Assembly (NCBI RefSeq): GCF_905171765.1
Contig: NC_053389.1
Span: 786,944,254 to 787,008,253 of the forward strand
Length of the DNA: 64,000 bases
Reading direction: 5' to 3'
Source: Bufo bufo
Taxonomy: Eukaryota > Chordata > Amphibia > Anura > Bufonidae
In this document: positions 22,909 through 33,780 of the stretch, in pieces
How positions within the stretch are numbered: the first letter of the stretch is position 1
Layout: each line of letters opens with the position of its first letter
Notes under the pieces: model-generated
Seen by the model: the letters and a program-made list of their open reading frames with translations, nothing else
Told to the model about the DNA's origin: nothing
Databases searched by the model: none
Made by a program: the position numbers and the translations under genes

Positions 22909-24553
22909 CAGTCAGGTCCAAAAATATTGGGACATCGACACAATTCTAACATTTTTGGCTCTATACACCACCACAATGGATTTGAAATGAAACGAACAAG
23001 ACGTGCTTTATCTGCAGACTGTCAGCTTTAATTTGAGGTATTTACATCCAAATCAGGTGAACGGTGTAGGAATTACAACAGTTTGCATATGTGCCTCCCA
23101 CTTGTTAAGGGACCAAAAGTAATGGGACAGAATAATAATCATAAATCAAACTTTCACTTTTTAATACTTGGTTGCAAATCCTTTGCAGTCAATTACAGCC
23201 TGAAGTCTGGAACGCATAGACATCACCAGACGCTGGGTTTCATCCCTGGTGATGCTCTGTCAGGCCTCTACTGCAACTGTCTTCAGTTCCTGCTTGTTCT
23301 TGGGGCATTTTCCCTTCAGTTTTGTCTTCAGCAAGTGAAATGCATGCTCAATCGGATTCAGGTCAGGTGATTGACTTGGCCATTGCATAACATTCCACTT
23401 CTTTCCCTTAAAAAACTCTTTGGTTGCTTTTGCAGTATGCTTTGGGTCATTGTCCATCTGCACTGTGAAGCGCCTTCCAATGAGTTCTGAAGCATTTGGC
23501 TGAAAATGAGCAGATAATATTGCCTGAAACACTTCAGAATTCATCCTGCTGCTTTTGTCAGCAGTCACATCATCAATAAATACAAGAGAACCAGTTCCAT
23601 TGGCAGCCATGCATGCCCACGCCATGACACTACCACCACCACGCTTCACTGATGAGGTGGTATGCTTAGGATCATGAGCAGTTCCTTTCCTTCTCCATAC
23701 TCTTCTCTTCCCAGCACTCTGGTACAAGTTGATCTTGGTCTCATCTGTCTATAGGATGTTGTTCCAGAACTGTGAAGGCTTTTTTAGATGTCATTTGGCA
23801 AACTCTAATCTGGCCTTCCTGTTTTAGAGGCTCACCAATGGTTTACATCTTGTGGTAAACCCTCTGTATTCACTCTGGTGAAGTCTTCTCTTGATTGTTG
23901 ACTTTGACACACATACACCTACCTCCTGGAGAGTGTTCTTGATCTGGCCAACTGTTGTGAAAGGTGTTTTCTTCACCAGGGAAAGAATTCTTCGGTCATC
24001 CACCACAGTTGTTTCCCATGGTCTTCCTGGTCTTTTGGTGTTGCTGAGCTCACCGATGCATTCCTTATTTTTAAGAATGTTCCAAACAGTTGTCTTGGCC
24101 ATGCCTAATGTTTTTGCTATCTCTCTGATGGGTTTGTTTTGTTTTTTTCAGCCTAATGATGTCTTGCTTCACTGATAGTGACAGCTCTTTGGATCTCATC
24201 TTGAGAGTTGACAGCAACAGATTCCAAATGCAAATAGCACACTTGGAATGAACTCTGGACCTTTTATCTGCTCATTGTAATTGGGATAATAAGGGAATAA
24301 CACACACCTGGCCATGGAACAGCTGAGAAACCAATTGTCCCATTACTTTTGGTCCCTTAACAAGTGGGAGGCACATATGCAAACTGTTGTAATTCCTACA
24401 CCGTTCACCTGATTTAGATGTAAATACCCTCAAATTAAAGCTGACAGTCTGCAGGTAAAGAACATCTTGTTTAATTTCAAATCCATTGTGGTGGTGTATA
24501 GAGCCAAAAATGTTAGAATTGTGCCGATGTCCCAATATTTATGGACCTGACTG
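22909..24553 (-). mobile_element. Tc1-type transposon, 1645 bp
   Basis: Inverted ends CAGTCAGGTCCAAAAATATT (22909) and CAGTCAGGTCCATAAATATT (outward from 24553), both inside TA (22907-22908; 24554-24555). The arms stay similar for almost 200 bases (GGGACATCG, CTCTATACACCACCACAATG, GGGACCAAAAGTAATGGGAC), so this copy has long inverted repeats. The family differs from the Tc1 elements at 8556, 28859 and 55884. Confidence 0.93.
23161..24199 (-). pseudogene. Tc1 transposase, broken
   Basis: Best start is ATG at 24199 (MRSKELS). A frameshift follows after about 20 codons in an A-rich run near 24135, and the helix-turn-helix part resumes at 24102 (MAKTTVWN...). A stop replaces Trp just before the first catalytic motif (TDETK), near 23750. 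The core (KRGGGSVMAW; MDNDPKHT with the second Asp; WPSQSPDLNPIEHA with the third acid) is open at 23727-23260. A further stop at 23260-23262 precedes the last 30 residues, which end KGFATKY and TAA at 23161-23163. Third catalytic motif is intact, but the gene cannot make a whole protein. Confidence 0.9.
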
Positions 24554-24555
24554 TA

Positions 24556-25440
24556 TATCTTTTTGACACACATTTTGATCTATCAGTACACGCTGAGCAT
24601 TAAATCTGAACAGCGACATATAAACAAGATGAGGACGAAACAATGTAGTAAATGTTCTATAAACAAAATTGAACTGGTGAATGCTTGGTAGCTGCTATAG
24701 TGTAAGCACAATTCATCAAAGTTAGCCATGACGCAAAGAGCGAGCAAAATCCAGACTGCTCTATAAGACTTTCTGTGTCTACTGATGAGCTGGTAGTTGT
24801 GGAGTTAGGTAAGCACATAAATTTCTAATATGTTTAAAAAATATATTTTCCCATCTGCAATACCCTATTAGGCAATTGTGAGATAATAATGGGGGAACCC
24901 CAGTTTTACCCACTTGTTGGAGAGCAGCTACAACAAGTGTCTCTCACACTGGAAGAGTGCTTGATCTTGATTTCACTGGTGGTGGTGATATAGTAAAATT
25001 GAACATTTTCTGCCAGGTTTTCCCAAAGATTACAGCTGATTGCTGGGGGCCTCAGAAGGAGGATAACTTGTGATTAACCTTTTTTTGTGGTTTTGTTTTT
25101 GTGTTTTACATAACTTTTTGTCTTACAATGGTAAAGATTTGCTGACTTGGTTTGGTGATGTGTCCAGTATTGATGAAATGATATCACATCAGATGTAGCA
25201 AGGGCAACTCATGATAGGTAAATAAGGATTAGCGGGCATAAGAATTTATAAAGTTAATACATTGATTTTTTTATGTGTGTTTTCCTAGTAAACCTTTAAT
25301 TAATTTTGGTATCCAGCAATATTACAACTCTATAGTATTAGGTGCTAAGATGATTATTATATAACCTTCTTAGGCCTTATGCACTTGACTGTATTACTGC
25401 TCTGCAAGATTTCCAAGTTGTATGGAGCTCTAGAAAGGAT
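24556..25440. other. no recognisable feature
   Basis: Ordinary AT-rich DNA with no coding frame or terminal repeat that I can support. Confidence 0.4.
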
Positions 25441-25548
25441 CCTTTAAAGAGGACCTGTTACCACAAAATGCAGTGCAGTCTGTAGGCAGCATGTTATAGA
25501 GCAGGAGGAGCTGAGAAGATATATAGTAGCATTTTAGATGCCGGCCAT
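25441..25548. repeat. short dispersed repeat that truncates the gypsy element
   Basis: Begins TTTAAAGAGGACCTGTTACC and resembles the left edge of the foldback element at 20979. Translation of the pol gene loses all similarity to integrase at about 25548, where this sequence starts, so it marks the break. Confidence 0.5.
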
Positions 25549-27363
25549 GCAATTTAACAATGTGATCAACAAACGCTTGCGCCAGCGTCTTAGCATTGGG
25601 TAACCCAGGAAAGGGAATGAAATGCGCCATTTTGCTAAAATGGTCCACTGCCACCAGAATCACAGTCTTCCCTGAGGAACGAGGCAGGTCCGTAATGAAG
25701 TCCATGGACAGATGCGTCCAAGGACGGGAAGGAATGGGTAACGGGAAGAGAGAACCCGATGGCTGTGAATGAGGGACCTTGGAACGAGCGCAGGTCTCGC
25801 AGGCTGCCACAAAACCCTCAACCATCTTACGAAGAGCCGGGCACCAGAATCTCCGAGCAATGAGATCCACTGTGGCTCTACTCCCCGGGTGCCCAGCAAG
25901 GACAGTATTGTGGTGCTCCTTAAAAACCTTGTGTCGTAAAGCGAGAGGCACAAACAACCTCCCAGGAGGACAAAGATCAGGAGCCTCTGCCTGGGCTGCC
26001 TGAACCTCTGCCTCCAAATCAGGATAAAGAGCCCAGACGACCACCCCTTCAGCCAAAATAAGACCCGGGTCTTCAAAGTTCCCCCCTCCCGGAAAACAAC
26101 GTGACAGGGCATCCGCCTTCACATTTTTAACCCCAGGGCGGAACGTGACAACAAAATTAAACCTAGAAAAGAACAAAGACCATCTGGCCTGTCTCGTGTT
26201 CAGACGCTTGGCCGATTCCAAGTAGGCCAGATTCTTATGGTCGGTAAACACGGTAATAGGGTGTCTGGCTCCCTCTAACCAATGGTGCCATTCCTCAAAA
26301 GCTAATTTGATGGGCAACAACTCGCTATCTCCCACATCGTAATTTCTCTTTGCAGAGGAGAGTTTCCTTGAGAAAAAGGCACACGGTCGCCATTTGGCAG
26401 GAGAGGGACCCTGAGATAAGACCGCACCCACACCCACCTCAGAAGCATCCACCTCAACAATAAAAGGTAGAGAGACATCAGGTTGTACCAAAATGGGAGC
26501 GGAAGCAAAACTCTCTTTAATACTAGAAAAGGCTTTAAGCACATCTACCGACCACAAGGAAAAATCCACCCCCTTTTTAGTCATATCAGTGAGTGGCTTA
26601 ACAACAGATGAATAATTCAAAATGAACTTTCTGTAATAATTGCCAAAACCCAAAAACCTCCATCAGCGCCTTCTGATTCTCAGGAAGCTCCCAATCAAGC
26701 ACAGCGCGGACCTTCTCAGGGTCCATCCGAAAACCAGAAGCGGAGAGAAGAAAAACAAGAAATTGAATCTCCGGAACCACAAACACACATTTTTCTAGTT
26801 TAGCGTACAATTTATTCTCCCGCAGAATCAGCAAGACCTGACATAGGTGGTCCCGATGAGTCTTGAAATCAGGAGAAAAAATCTAAATGTCATCTAGTTA
26901 CACCAGTACAAATTTCCCCATTAAATGATAAAAAATGCTGTTCACAAAATGTTGGAAGACGGCCGGAGCATTCATCAAACCAAAGGGCATAACCAAATTC
27001 TCGAAATGACCCTCAGGGGTATTGAAGGCCGTCTTCCATTCGTCCCTGACCCTGACTAGGCTGTATGCCCCTCTTAAATCCAACTTAGAAAAAACTTTAG
27101 CCCCAACAATCTGGTTAAACAGGTCCGGGATCAGAGGAAGCGGATATGGGTCACGAATCGTGATACGGTTCAGCTCCCTGAAATCCAGACAAGGTCTTAA
27201 AGAAGCATCTTTTTTCTTAACAAAAAAAACCCCAGCGGCAACAGGTGACTTCGAGGGTCGGATGTGTCCCTTTCTCAGGCTCTCAGAGATACGCATAGCG
27301 ACTCTTTCAGGTTGGGAGAGATTGTATAATCGTGATTTTGGCAGCTTGGCGGCTGGGATGAGA
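25549..27363 (-). pseudogene. Ty3/gypsy retrotransposon pol remnant (RT, RNase H, integrase)
   Basis: Minus strand, reading down from 27363. Reverse transcriptase fingers and palm: [15 protein letters not shown], then KLDLRGAYS, then [13 protein letters not shown]. The catalytic tyrosine of the Y-L-D-D box is replaced by a stop at about 26884-26886. A frameshift near 26640 leads into a 407-codon frame with RNase H (VEVDASEVGVGAVLSQ, FTDHKNLAYL, KADALSR), the HHCC zinc finger of integrase (GHPGSRAT..., CETCARSK) and the start of the integrase core with its first Asp in MDFITDLP. The frame departs from the family near 25548. There is no gag, protease or LTR; the upstream side is cut by TTAA DNA at 27364. 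Long dead. Confidence 0.9.
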
Positions 27364-27369
27364 TTAACC

Positions 27370-28182
27370 CCTTAGGGACGCATGACGTACCGGTACGGCA
27401 TGTTTCCCGAGTCCTTAAGGACCCATGACGTACCGGTACGTCATGAGTTTAAATCGAGATTGCGGAGCTGCGGGGGTTAATCGGAACAGGATGCCCGCTG
27501 AAATCATTCAGCAGGCATCCTGTCACAACGCTGGGGGGCCCCCCCGTATCGGCGATCGCAGCAAACAGCAGGTCAATTCAGACCTGCGGTTTGCTGCGCT
27601 TTCTGCCGATTCTGATCCCCGCGGTCCCTGACTGCGAGGATCAAACTTTAAAATGCCCCAAATTAATTTTTTTTCACCCCCCCCACACCCCTGAATGATT
27701 TTATGGTGGCGGGTGGTGCAGGGGAAAAGTTTCAGGCGGTGCGGGAGGCGGGCGGTGCGGCAGGCGGGATCACGATCCCCCGCCCGCCTCCTCTTAAATA
27801 ATCATTGGTGTACAGTGGGTATACCAGAGTGTCAGCACATTGCTGACACTCTGGTATAAACGGCTGACATCTGTTCTGTGATGTCAGCCGTTTAACCTTT
27901 TCCATACCGGGGTCCGTACGGACCGCTGTATGGAAAAGGTTAACAGTAAGAGGGGGCTCCCTCCCTCTCCCATCGGGGGGCTGCTGTGCCTTTGCAGCCC
28001 CCAGACAGGATGGGGTCACAGAGGGAGCCCCCCTCCTTACCCTTCCCCGTCTGCTCAGTTGTGGCCACAACTGAGCAGACGGGGAAGGTTCCCTTGGTAA
28101 CAGGACGCCTTCTCAGGCATCCTGGTGTCCATGGTGCTGAACAGATCTGTGCTAAAGGCATAGATCTGTTCAGACAAAGTGT
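27370..28182. repeat. string of consecutive hairpins in TTAA element B
   Basis: About ten inverted repeats: two ACGTACCGGTACG(T/G)CA palindromes near 27385 and 27430; GGATGCCCGCTGAA / TTCAGCAGGCATCC near 27490; CAGGTC / GACCTG near 27568; 27821-27857 (17-bp perfect stem, 3-base loop); AACGGCTGACATC / GATGTCAGCCGTT near 27859-27893; ACCTTTTCCATAC / GTATGGAAAAGGT near 27895-27941; CCTTCCCCGTCTGCTCAG / CTGAGCAGACGGGGAAGG at 28041-28088; CTGAACAGATCT / AGATCTGTTCAG near 28136-28172. They match the order of element A read backwards. Confidence 0.87.
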
Positions 28183-28210
28183 AAGTAAAATACAGTACAA
28201 TACACTATAT

Positions 28211-28357
28211 CAGGGCTGGCCAACCTGCGGCTCTCCAGCTGTTGTAAAACTACAACTCCCACCATTCCCTGCTGTAGGCTGATAGCTGTAGGCAGACTGG
28301 GCCTGCTGGGAGTTGTAGCTTTGCAACAGCTGGAGAGCCGCAGGTTGGCCAGCCCTG
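28211..28357. mobile_element. hAT MITE, near-perfect palindrome with perfect 8-bp target duplication
   Basis: Ends CAGGGCTGGCCAACCTGCGG and its inverted copy; flanked by CACTATAT at 28203-28210 and again at 28358-28365, a perfect 8-base hAT duplication. The arms pair for about 58 bases. Each arm holds a copy of ACTACAACTCCCA (28249-28261; inverse TGGGAGTTGTAG at 28307-28318), which resembles the core of the ZNF143/THAP11 promoter motif. The perfect duplication suggests fairly recent insertion into element B. Confidence 0.92.
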
Positions 28358-28858
28358 CACTATATATTGTACTGTACTGTATAATACAGACATCAGATCC
28401 ACTTAATCTTCAAGAACCAACTGGGTCTGGGTCAAAAAAATGAAAAAAAAATGTGAAAAAAGTTTAGATAAAAAAACAAAACACATTTATCACTGAATAA
28501 AAATTAAAAAAATAAAATACACTACACATATTAGGTATTGCCGCGTCCGTAACGACCTGATCTATAAAATGGTCATGTTACTTTCCCCGCACGGTGAACG
28601 CCATAAAAATAAAAAAATAAAAACTATGAGGAAATTGAAATTTTGCCCACCTTACTTCCCAAAAAAGGTAATAAAAGTGATCAAAAAAGTCGCATGTACG
28701 CCAAAATAGTAGCAATCAAACCGTCATCTCATCCCACAAAAATCATACCCTACCCAAGATAATCGCCCAAAAACTGAAAAAACTATGGCTATTAGACTAT
28801 GGAAACACTAAAACATGATTTTTTTTGTTTCAAAAATGAAATCATTGTGTAAAACTTA

Positions 28859-29797
28859 CAGTACAGACCAAAAGTTTGGACACACCTTCTCATTCAAAGA
28901 GTTTTCTTTATTTTCATGACTATGAAGGCATCAAAACTATGAATTAACACATGTGGAATTATATACATAACAAACAAGTGTGAAACAACTGAAAATATGT
29001 CATATTCTAGGTTCTTCAAAGTAGCCACCTTTTGCTTTGATTACTGCTTTGCACACTCTTGGCATTCTCTTGATGAGCTTCAAGAGGTAGTCCCCTGAAA
29101 TGGACTTCTAACAGTCTTGAAGGAGTTCCCAGAGATGCTTACCACTTGTTGGCCCTTTTGCCTTCACTCTGCGGTCCAGCTCACCCCAAACCATCTCGAT
29201 TGGGTTCAGGTCCGGTGACTGTGGAGGCCAGGTCATCTGGCGCAGCACCCCATCACTCTCCTTCATGGTCAAATAGCCCTTACTTTCAAAGTTTTCCCAA
29301 TTTTTCGGCTGACTGACTGACCTTAATTTCTTAAAGTAATGATGGCCACTCGTTTTTCTTTACTTAGCTGCTTTTTTCTTGCCATAATACAAATTCTAAC
29401 AGTCTATTCAGTAGGACTATCAGCTGTGTATCCACCTGACTTCTCTTCAACGCAACTGATGGTCCCAACCCCATTTATAAGGCAAGAAATCCCACTTATT
29501 AAACCTGACAGGGCACACCTGTGAAGTGAAAACCATTTCAGGGGACTACCTCTTGAAGCTCATCAAGAGAATGCCAAGAGTGTGCAAAGCAGTAATCAAA
29601 GCAAAAGGTGGCTACTTTGAAGAACCTAGAATATGACATATTTTCTGTTGTTTCACACTTGTTTGTTATGTATATAATTCCACATGTGTTAATTCATAGT
29701 TTTGATGCCTTCAGTGTGAATCTACAATTTTCATAGTCATGAAAATAAAGAAAACTCTTTGAATGAGAAGGTGTGTCCAAACTTTTGGTCTGTACTG
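28859..29797. mobile_element. deleted Tc1-type element, 939 bp
   Basis: Inverted ends CAGTACAGACCAAAAGTTTG, flanked by TA (28857-28858; 29798-29799). Arms match for well over 100 bases (GACACACCTTCTCATTC, TTTTCATGACTATGA, GAATTAACACATGTGGAATT). The left half keeps the 3' part of the transposase on the minus strand (SPDLNPIE-like region at about 29190-29215, and CHQEN-type tail); the right half retains only the arm copy. No transposase can be made. Elements with these ends are very widespread in fishes, lampreys and frogs, as I recall; copy-level identity cannot be checked here. Confidence 0.88.
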
Positions 29798-29815
29798 TAT
29801 ATTACTGCATATGCA

Positions 29816-30479
29816 TTAACCCCTTTAATAGCTTTGGATCTTCGGTTCTTGCGTTTCCATTTTTCTCCCTGCCTTCCTGGAGCTATAACCATAACCATAG
29901 CCATTTACGTTTATCGAGCTTTGTAAGGGCTAATTTTTTTGCAGGGCAATCTGTGGTTTTCAATGATTCCATTTTGGAGTCTGTATGACTTTTTAATCAC
30001 TTTTAATTAAAATTTTAATTACATTTTTTTGGGGAGATGAAGTGTTGAAAAAACAGCACATATTTTATTATATGGAATGGGGGTGATTAGAAGTTTTATA
30101 TTATTAAAAACTTTTTTCTTTTTTAACAATAATATTAAGTCCCCTTAGGGGACTTGAACAAGCAACCATTACCTTGTTTGTTCCACAGGCTGCAATGAAT
30201 TACCATTGAGCCCGTAGGACATTAATTGCATTCCTATGGAGGCCTGAGCTTCCCCAATTGCCACACCAAGGAGCTATTCGGGCGCTGCTCCCAAGCAAAG
30301 CCTCTTCAGATGCGGTGGTCACAATTAACCACTGCATCTGAGGGGTTTAATGTCTGTCTGTAATCAGTCAGTAGCGCTGGGTGTCTGCTGTTTAAAAAAG
30401 CTGAAACCAGGCAGCTATGGCACCACTAAGCTCTTGAATGGGCTCCATCTTTAAAGACCCAAGGTTGGGAAGGGGTTAA
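29816..30479. mobile_element. small TTAA-flanked element
   Basis: TTAA at 29816-29819 followed by CCCCTTT, and AAGGGG before TTAA at 30476-30479. It contains short stems such as TGGTTAATTGTGACC-like pairs around 30300-30340 and no coding sequence. It could instead be the right-hand part of copy B with an internal TTAA; I prefer a separate element because of the matching CCCCTT ends. Confidence 0.5.
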
Positions 30480-30482
30480 ATG

Positions 30483-30665
30483 AAATAAAACTAGGGACAG
30501 CAGAACAAGAGAGGGACTTGGGTATTCTGGTTACAAGTAAGCTACAATGTAAAGAAGAATCTACAAAAGCAAATTAAGTCTTAGGGTGTGTAAAAAGAGA
30601 GATAACCTGTGAGCACAATGTAATATTATCCAATATCATAAATCTCTTGTAAGATTATGGAATTC
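30483..30665 (+). pseudogene. CR1/L2-type LINE fragment, reverse transcriptase C-terminal region
   Basis: The plus-strand translation starts ERDLGILVTSKL, then a CVKREIT-like stretch, with stops. The same pattern (DLGVIISEDLK ... GCIERGIT) marks the C-terminal part of the complete LINE at 41452 onward. Only about 60 codons remain. Confidence 0.55.
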
Positions 30666-31463
30666 AGTTAAGGGGTCAACATTAAACATTTTGATTTGTG
30701 CATGGTTTGCCAATATATATAGGATCATCTCAACTCCTCTGACAGATGTTGCTAGAAAGAAGGTTCTGATATGCTGGATTTCATCACCGCACAGAATACA
30801 TATGGCATCAATAAGCTGTACAGCCTCCTGCAAAAGGCCCTGTCATGTACCAGACATCTTAGACTGATCACCTTTGTTTAGCCAGGTATATAGCTGACTC
30901 ATCTGAGCCTACTGGGCACTATAAGAAGCATTAACAAGATTCCATAGTGCAGACACTGTAGCACATAAATGGGATTTTGGAGCCCCGGGAATTGTTCTGC
31001 TCATACAAGGACAATTCGTTAAAAACCGACCTCAATGCAGTTATTTTTCAGAAAACATCACATTTTTAAAGTAGTGCTGCATTTATCTACACAAATTTTC
31101 ACCTATAGCTATGATAGGATGTGGCCATCCTTCCTAATAAATTGACTATTTCAGTCATTTCCAGCTTATCTAATCTTCATAGATTTTCTTTGGAAAAATT
31201 TTTGAGGAAAATACTAAATAATTGGTTTGGATAGTTTACTATCAATGTTCAAAATATGGATGATGAGCTACATCGGCTTTTAAATACTGAGATTGAGGAC
31301 AAAAGAGGATCTAGGTAAGAAAATAATATGCAGCAGGATGCAGGGTTGTGCGCGAGTGTGTGACCTAATGGGGGTAGAAGTACTCACTGTGCTGACTCTC
31401 CCGGGGCCATGCAGGGAAGAGAAAGGGCGCACATTTGACTCCCTTCTGGTAACTCCCTGTCTT
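30666..31463. other. no recognisable feature
   Basis: AT-rich DNA, no supported gene. 31300-31460 may be the inner side of the hAT remnant that follows, but no transposase catalytic motif is visible. Confidence 0.35.
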
Positions 31464-32658
31464 TCAGGGCCTTCTGCCTGATGTACGTTGCGTGCACTCA
31501 TACTGTTGTCTCTTGGCAATCGCTTCGGTGATCGATTGCTGATGGAATGACTGACGAGGACTAGTAGGAGGAACAGGAGCATCAGGACCATCAGATGAAG
31601 AGAAGGAAAGACAGCTCCCTTCGGCTGAGGTGGTGGAACCTTGACTGCCTGAAATCGGGTGCGTGCCACTGGGTGATGCAGCGGTTGCTGCGCCAGGCTG
31701 GACCACCACATCTGAGCCACAGTTCTCCCAGGCCACTTTATGATGACGCTGCATATGTTGATGCACGGCCGTCGTGCCAACATTGGCACCCTGGCCACGC
31801 TTCACCTTCTGCCCACAGATTCTACAAATGGCCACCTCCTCCGGAAGCTTAACAAAAAAACTGCCACATTGCCGAGTAGGTGATTTTACTCCCAATACTC
31901 TTCACTGATTGACTGCTACCCCTGCACCACTACTTTCTGGGCCTCTGCGAAGCCAGTTGTCTACCCCGGGGCACATTTGGCTCCCGACCTCCCACTGCTG
32001 CCACCCTGCTGACTCCCGGCCACACTAGCGACTTGCTGGCTCCGCCGCTGCCTCACAGGCAAGCTGCCACCCTCTTCTGCCGATGATGACGAACCCCCTA
32101 ATTCACCCGGCTCCCATGTGCGGTCAGCTACATCATCATCATCGAGTATTGTCTGCACGTCACTGATGTCATCCTCAACAGTCTCTGGGTCAGGAGCCTG
32201 ACCGCTCGCAACACCAGCTCCAACACCACTCTCCTCATCAGTACTTGCCCACCTACCGGAGGAAGCGGCGGATGTCTCCTCCACATTTTGGATGGCCAGT
32301 AGCTGCTGACTGTCCTATAGTAGCTCCTCCTCACTGTATAGAGGCAGGTTAAGGACAGGTGATGGCACAGGGCCTGCTCCCGGGCCATACCAACTAAGGG
32401 TTGTGTCTGACTAATCCACGACTCTTGGCTGGGGGTGTCTGATGTCACTTGGGATGAAGTGGATGACCAAGTCAACCATTCAAGAACGGCTGGGTAGCTG
32501 GTCAAGAAACGACCGCTAGATGACACAGAGAGCTCAGGCCTCTCGCTCCTACTCCTGCTGCCACACCGTCTTACTCTGCTGTGACCTGTGCCTGCGCAAC
32601 AAACATTTAGGCCACTGCCACTCGCCTGTGCAGGGCCTGGCACTTCTCTGTCTGACAT
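31464..32658 (-). pseudogene. hAT transposase N-terminal region with BED-type zinc finger
   Basis: Starts at ATG 32658 (MSDREVPGPAQ). A frameshift near 32310-32330 moves into the frame of 32284-31961 (acidic, serine-rich: ISDVQTILDDDDVAD), and after another interruption at 31961 into the frame of 31895-31464. That last frame carries the zinc finger: CRICGQKVKRG with Cys-x2-Cys, then His-x4-His in VHQHMQRHH. BED fingers in hAT proteins bind the element's DNA ends. It ends after a Ser/Thr/Pro-rich linker with QQSITEAIAKRQ, where the dimerisation and RNase-H-like catalytic parts should follow; none is seen. Confidence 0.75.
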
Positions 32659-32699
32659 ACTGTTAGATCAAATAAATAAATAAAAAGGAAATTAAATCA

Positions 32700-33420
32700 C
32701 CCCAAAAAAGTCTGTAATTTTCTCACTTCACCACAGAACTGCTAATAAGCCATTTTTTCTTCCATTAATACATGCCAAAGAAGGCTTTAGAACATATAAC
32801 TGCACCGCTGAACGGCAAATAGGCCCTTATTTTTTTCCACTTATACACGCCACAAAAGGCTTTAGAACATATAACTGCACCGCTGAACGACAAATATATA
32901 TATTTTTGCCACTAATACACGTCAAAAAGGGCTGTAATTTTCTCACTTCCCCACACAACGGCAAATACTTTTTTTTGTGCCACTAATACAGAACACGCCA
33001 AAAAGGGCTTTAGAACATATAACTGCACCGCTGATTGGCAAATATATATATTTTTTGCCACAAATACACCCCAAAAAGGGCTGTAATTTTCTCACTTCAC
33101 CACACAATGGCAAATACATTTTTTTTGTGCCACTAATACACGCCAAAAAGGGCTTTAGAACATATAACTGTACCACTGAACGGCAAATAATATATATTTT
33201 TTTGCCACTAGTACACCCCAAAAAACTTTTCAGAACATACAGTATAACCGCACCGCTGAATGTCAAATAATATATATTTTTGGGTCAATAATACACACCA
33301 AAAAGGGCTGTAATTTTCGCACTTCACCACACAACGGCTAATAAGCCCTTTTTTCCCACTAATACAAGCCAAAAAATGCTTTAGAACATATAACTGCACC
33401 GCACAAGGGCAAATAAGACA
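32700..33420. repeat. leader tandem repeat of alternating 70-75-bp half-units
   Basis: Two half-units alternate: one with GGCTTTAGAACATATAACTG and CACCGCTGAACGGCAAATA, one with GGGCTGTAATTTTCTCACTT and CACCACACAACGGCAAATA. Both end in a T-run and GCCACTAATACACGCC. The TAGAACATATAAC landmark falls at 32788, 32863, 33011 and 33156 (75 or about 146 apart). Situated between the hAT promoter and its start codon. Confidence 0.85.
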
Positions 33421-33770
33421 TAGAAATATTTCCTTGTAATAAACCCTGTTAATGGCTGTATCACACAGCACTTGCGCCCCAATAACCAGAACGGTTTGCT
33501 GGAATTACAAAGCTGTATAATGGCAATTTGGATCCGCAGTCAGTGCAGCAAGGTGTAATAGGATTGTTCCTATTACCCAGTCTGTAACCTCCCCTATTGA
33601 ACCCTGTTCTACTTCAATACTGCACAATGATTCCTCCCTATCCTGTCCCTGAACTTCTATGCAGCAAAATTAAAGTTTTAAAGTCTTTCCTAGCACTGTC
33701 TCTAGCGCCTGCTGATGTCTCTCCCTGCACCAAGTACACTGGAAAATGGCTGAATCCAAGATGGCTGAAG

Positions 33771-33780
33771 CTATTTATAG
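33771..33780 (-). promoter_or_regulatory. TATA-like box of the hAT element
   Basis: CTATAAATAG on the minus strand, about 1.1 kb upstream of the first ATG and directly upstream of the repeat leader. The surrounding CAGCCATCTTGG and TGTGATGTCACAGCC blocks look promoter-like (the second contains a TGACATCA-like dyad). Confidence 0.45.

Larger units (their letters stand above)
27364..29815 (-). mobile_element. TTAA-type hairpin element, copy B (with nested insertions)
   Basis: Begins with TTAA at 27364-27367 followed by CCCCTTAGGGACGC. It shares with element A, in reverse order, the hairpin string and one 350-bp-type unit (28520-28855). A hAT MITE (28211-28357) and a deleted Tc1 element (28859-29797) sit inside. 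Its far end is unclear: the next TTAA (29816) opens a separate-looking element, so copy B may be truncated there. The flanks (gypsy left, LINE fragment right) are not continuous, so this is not a simple insertion. Confidence 0.65.

Noticed and set aside
25430..25548. C-terminal 40 residues of the gypsy integrase frame as real protein
   Set aside because: Similarity to integrase stops abruptly at the edge of an unrelated dispersed repeat.
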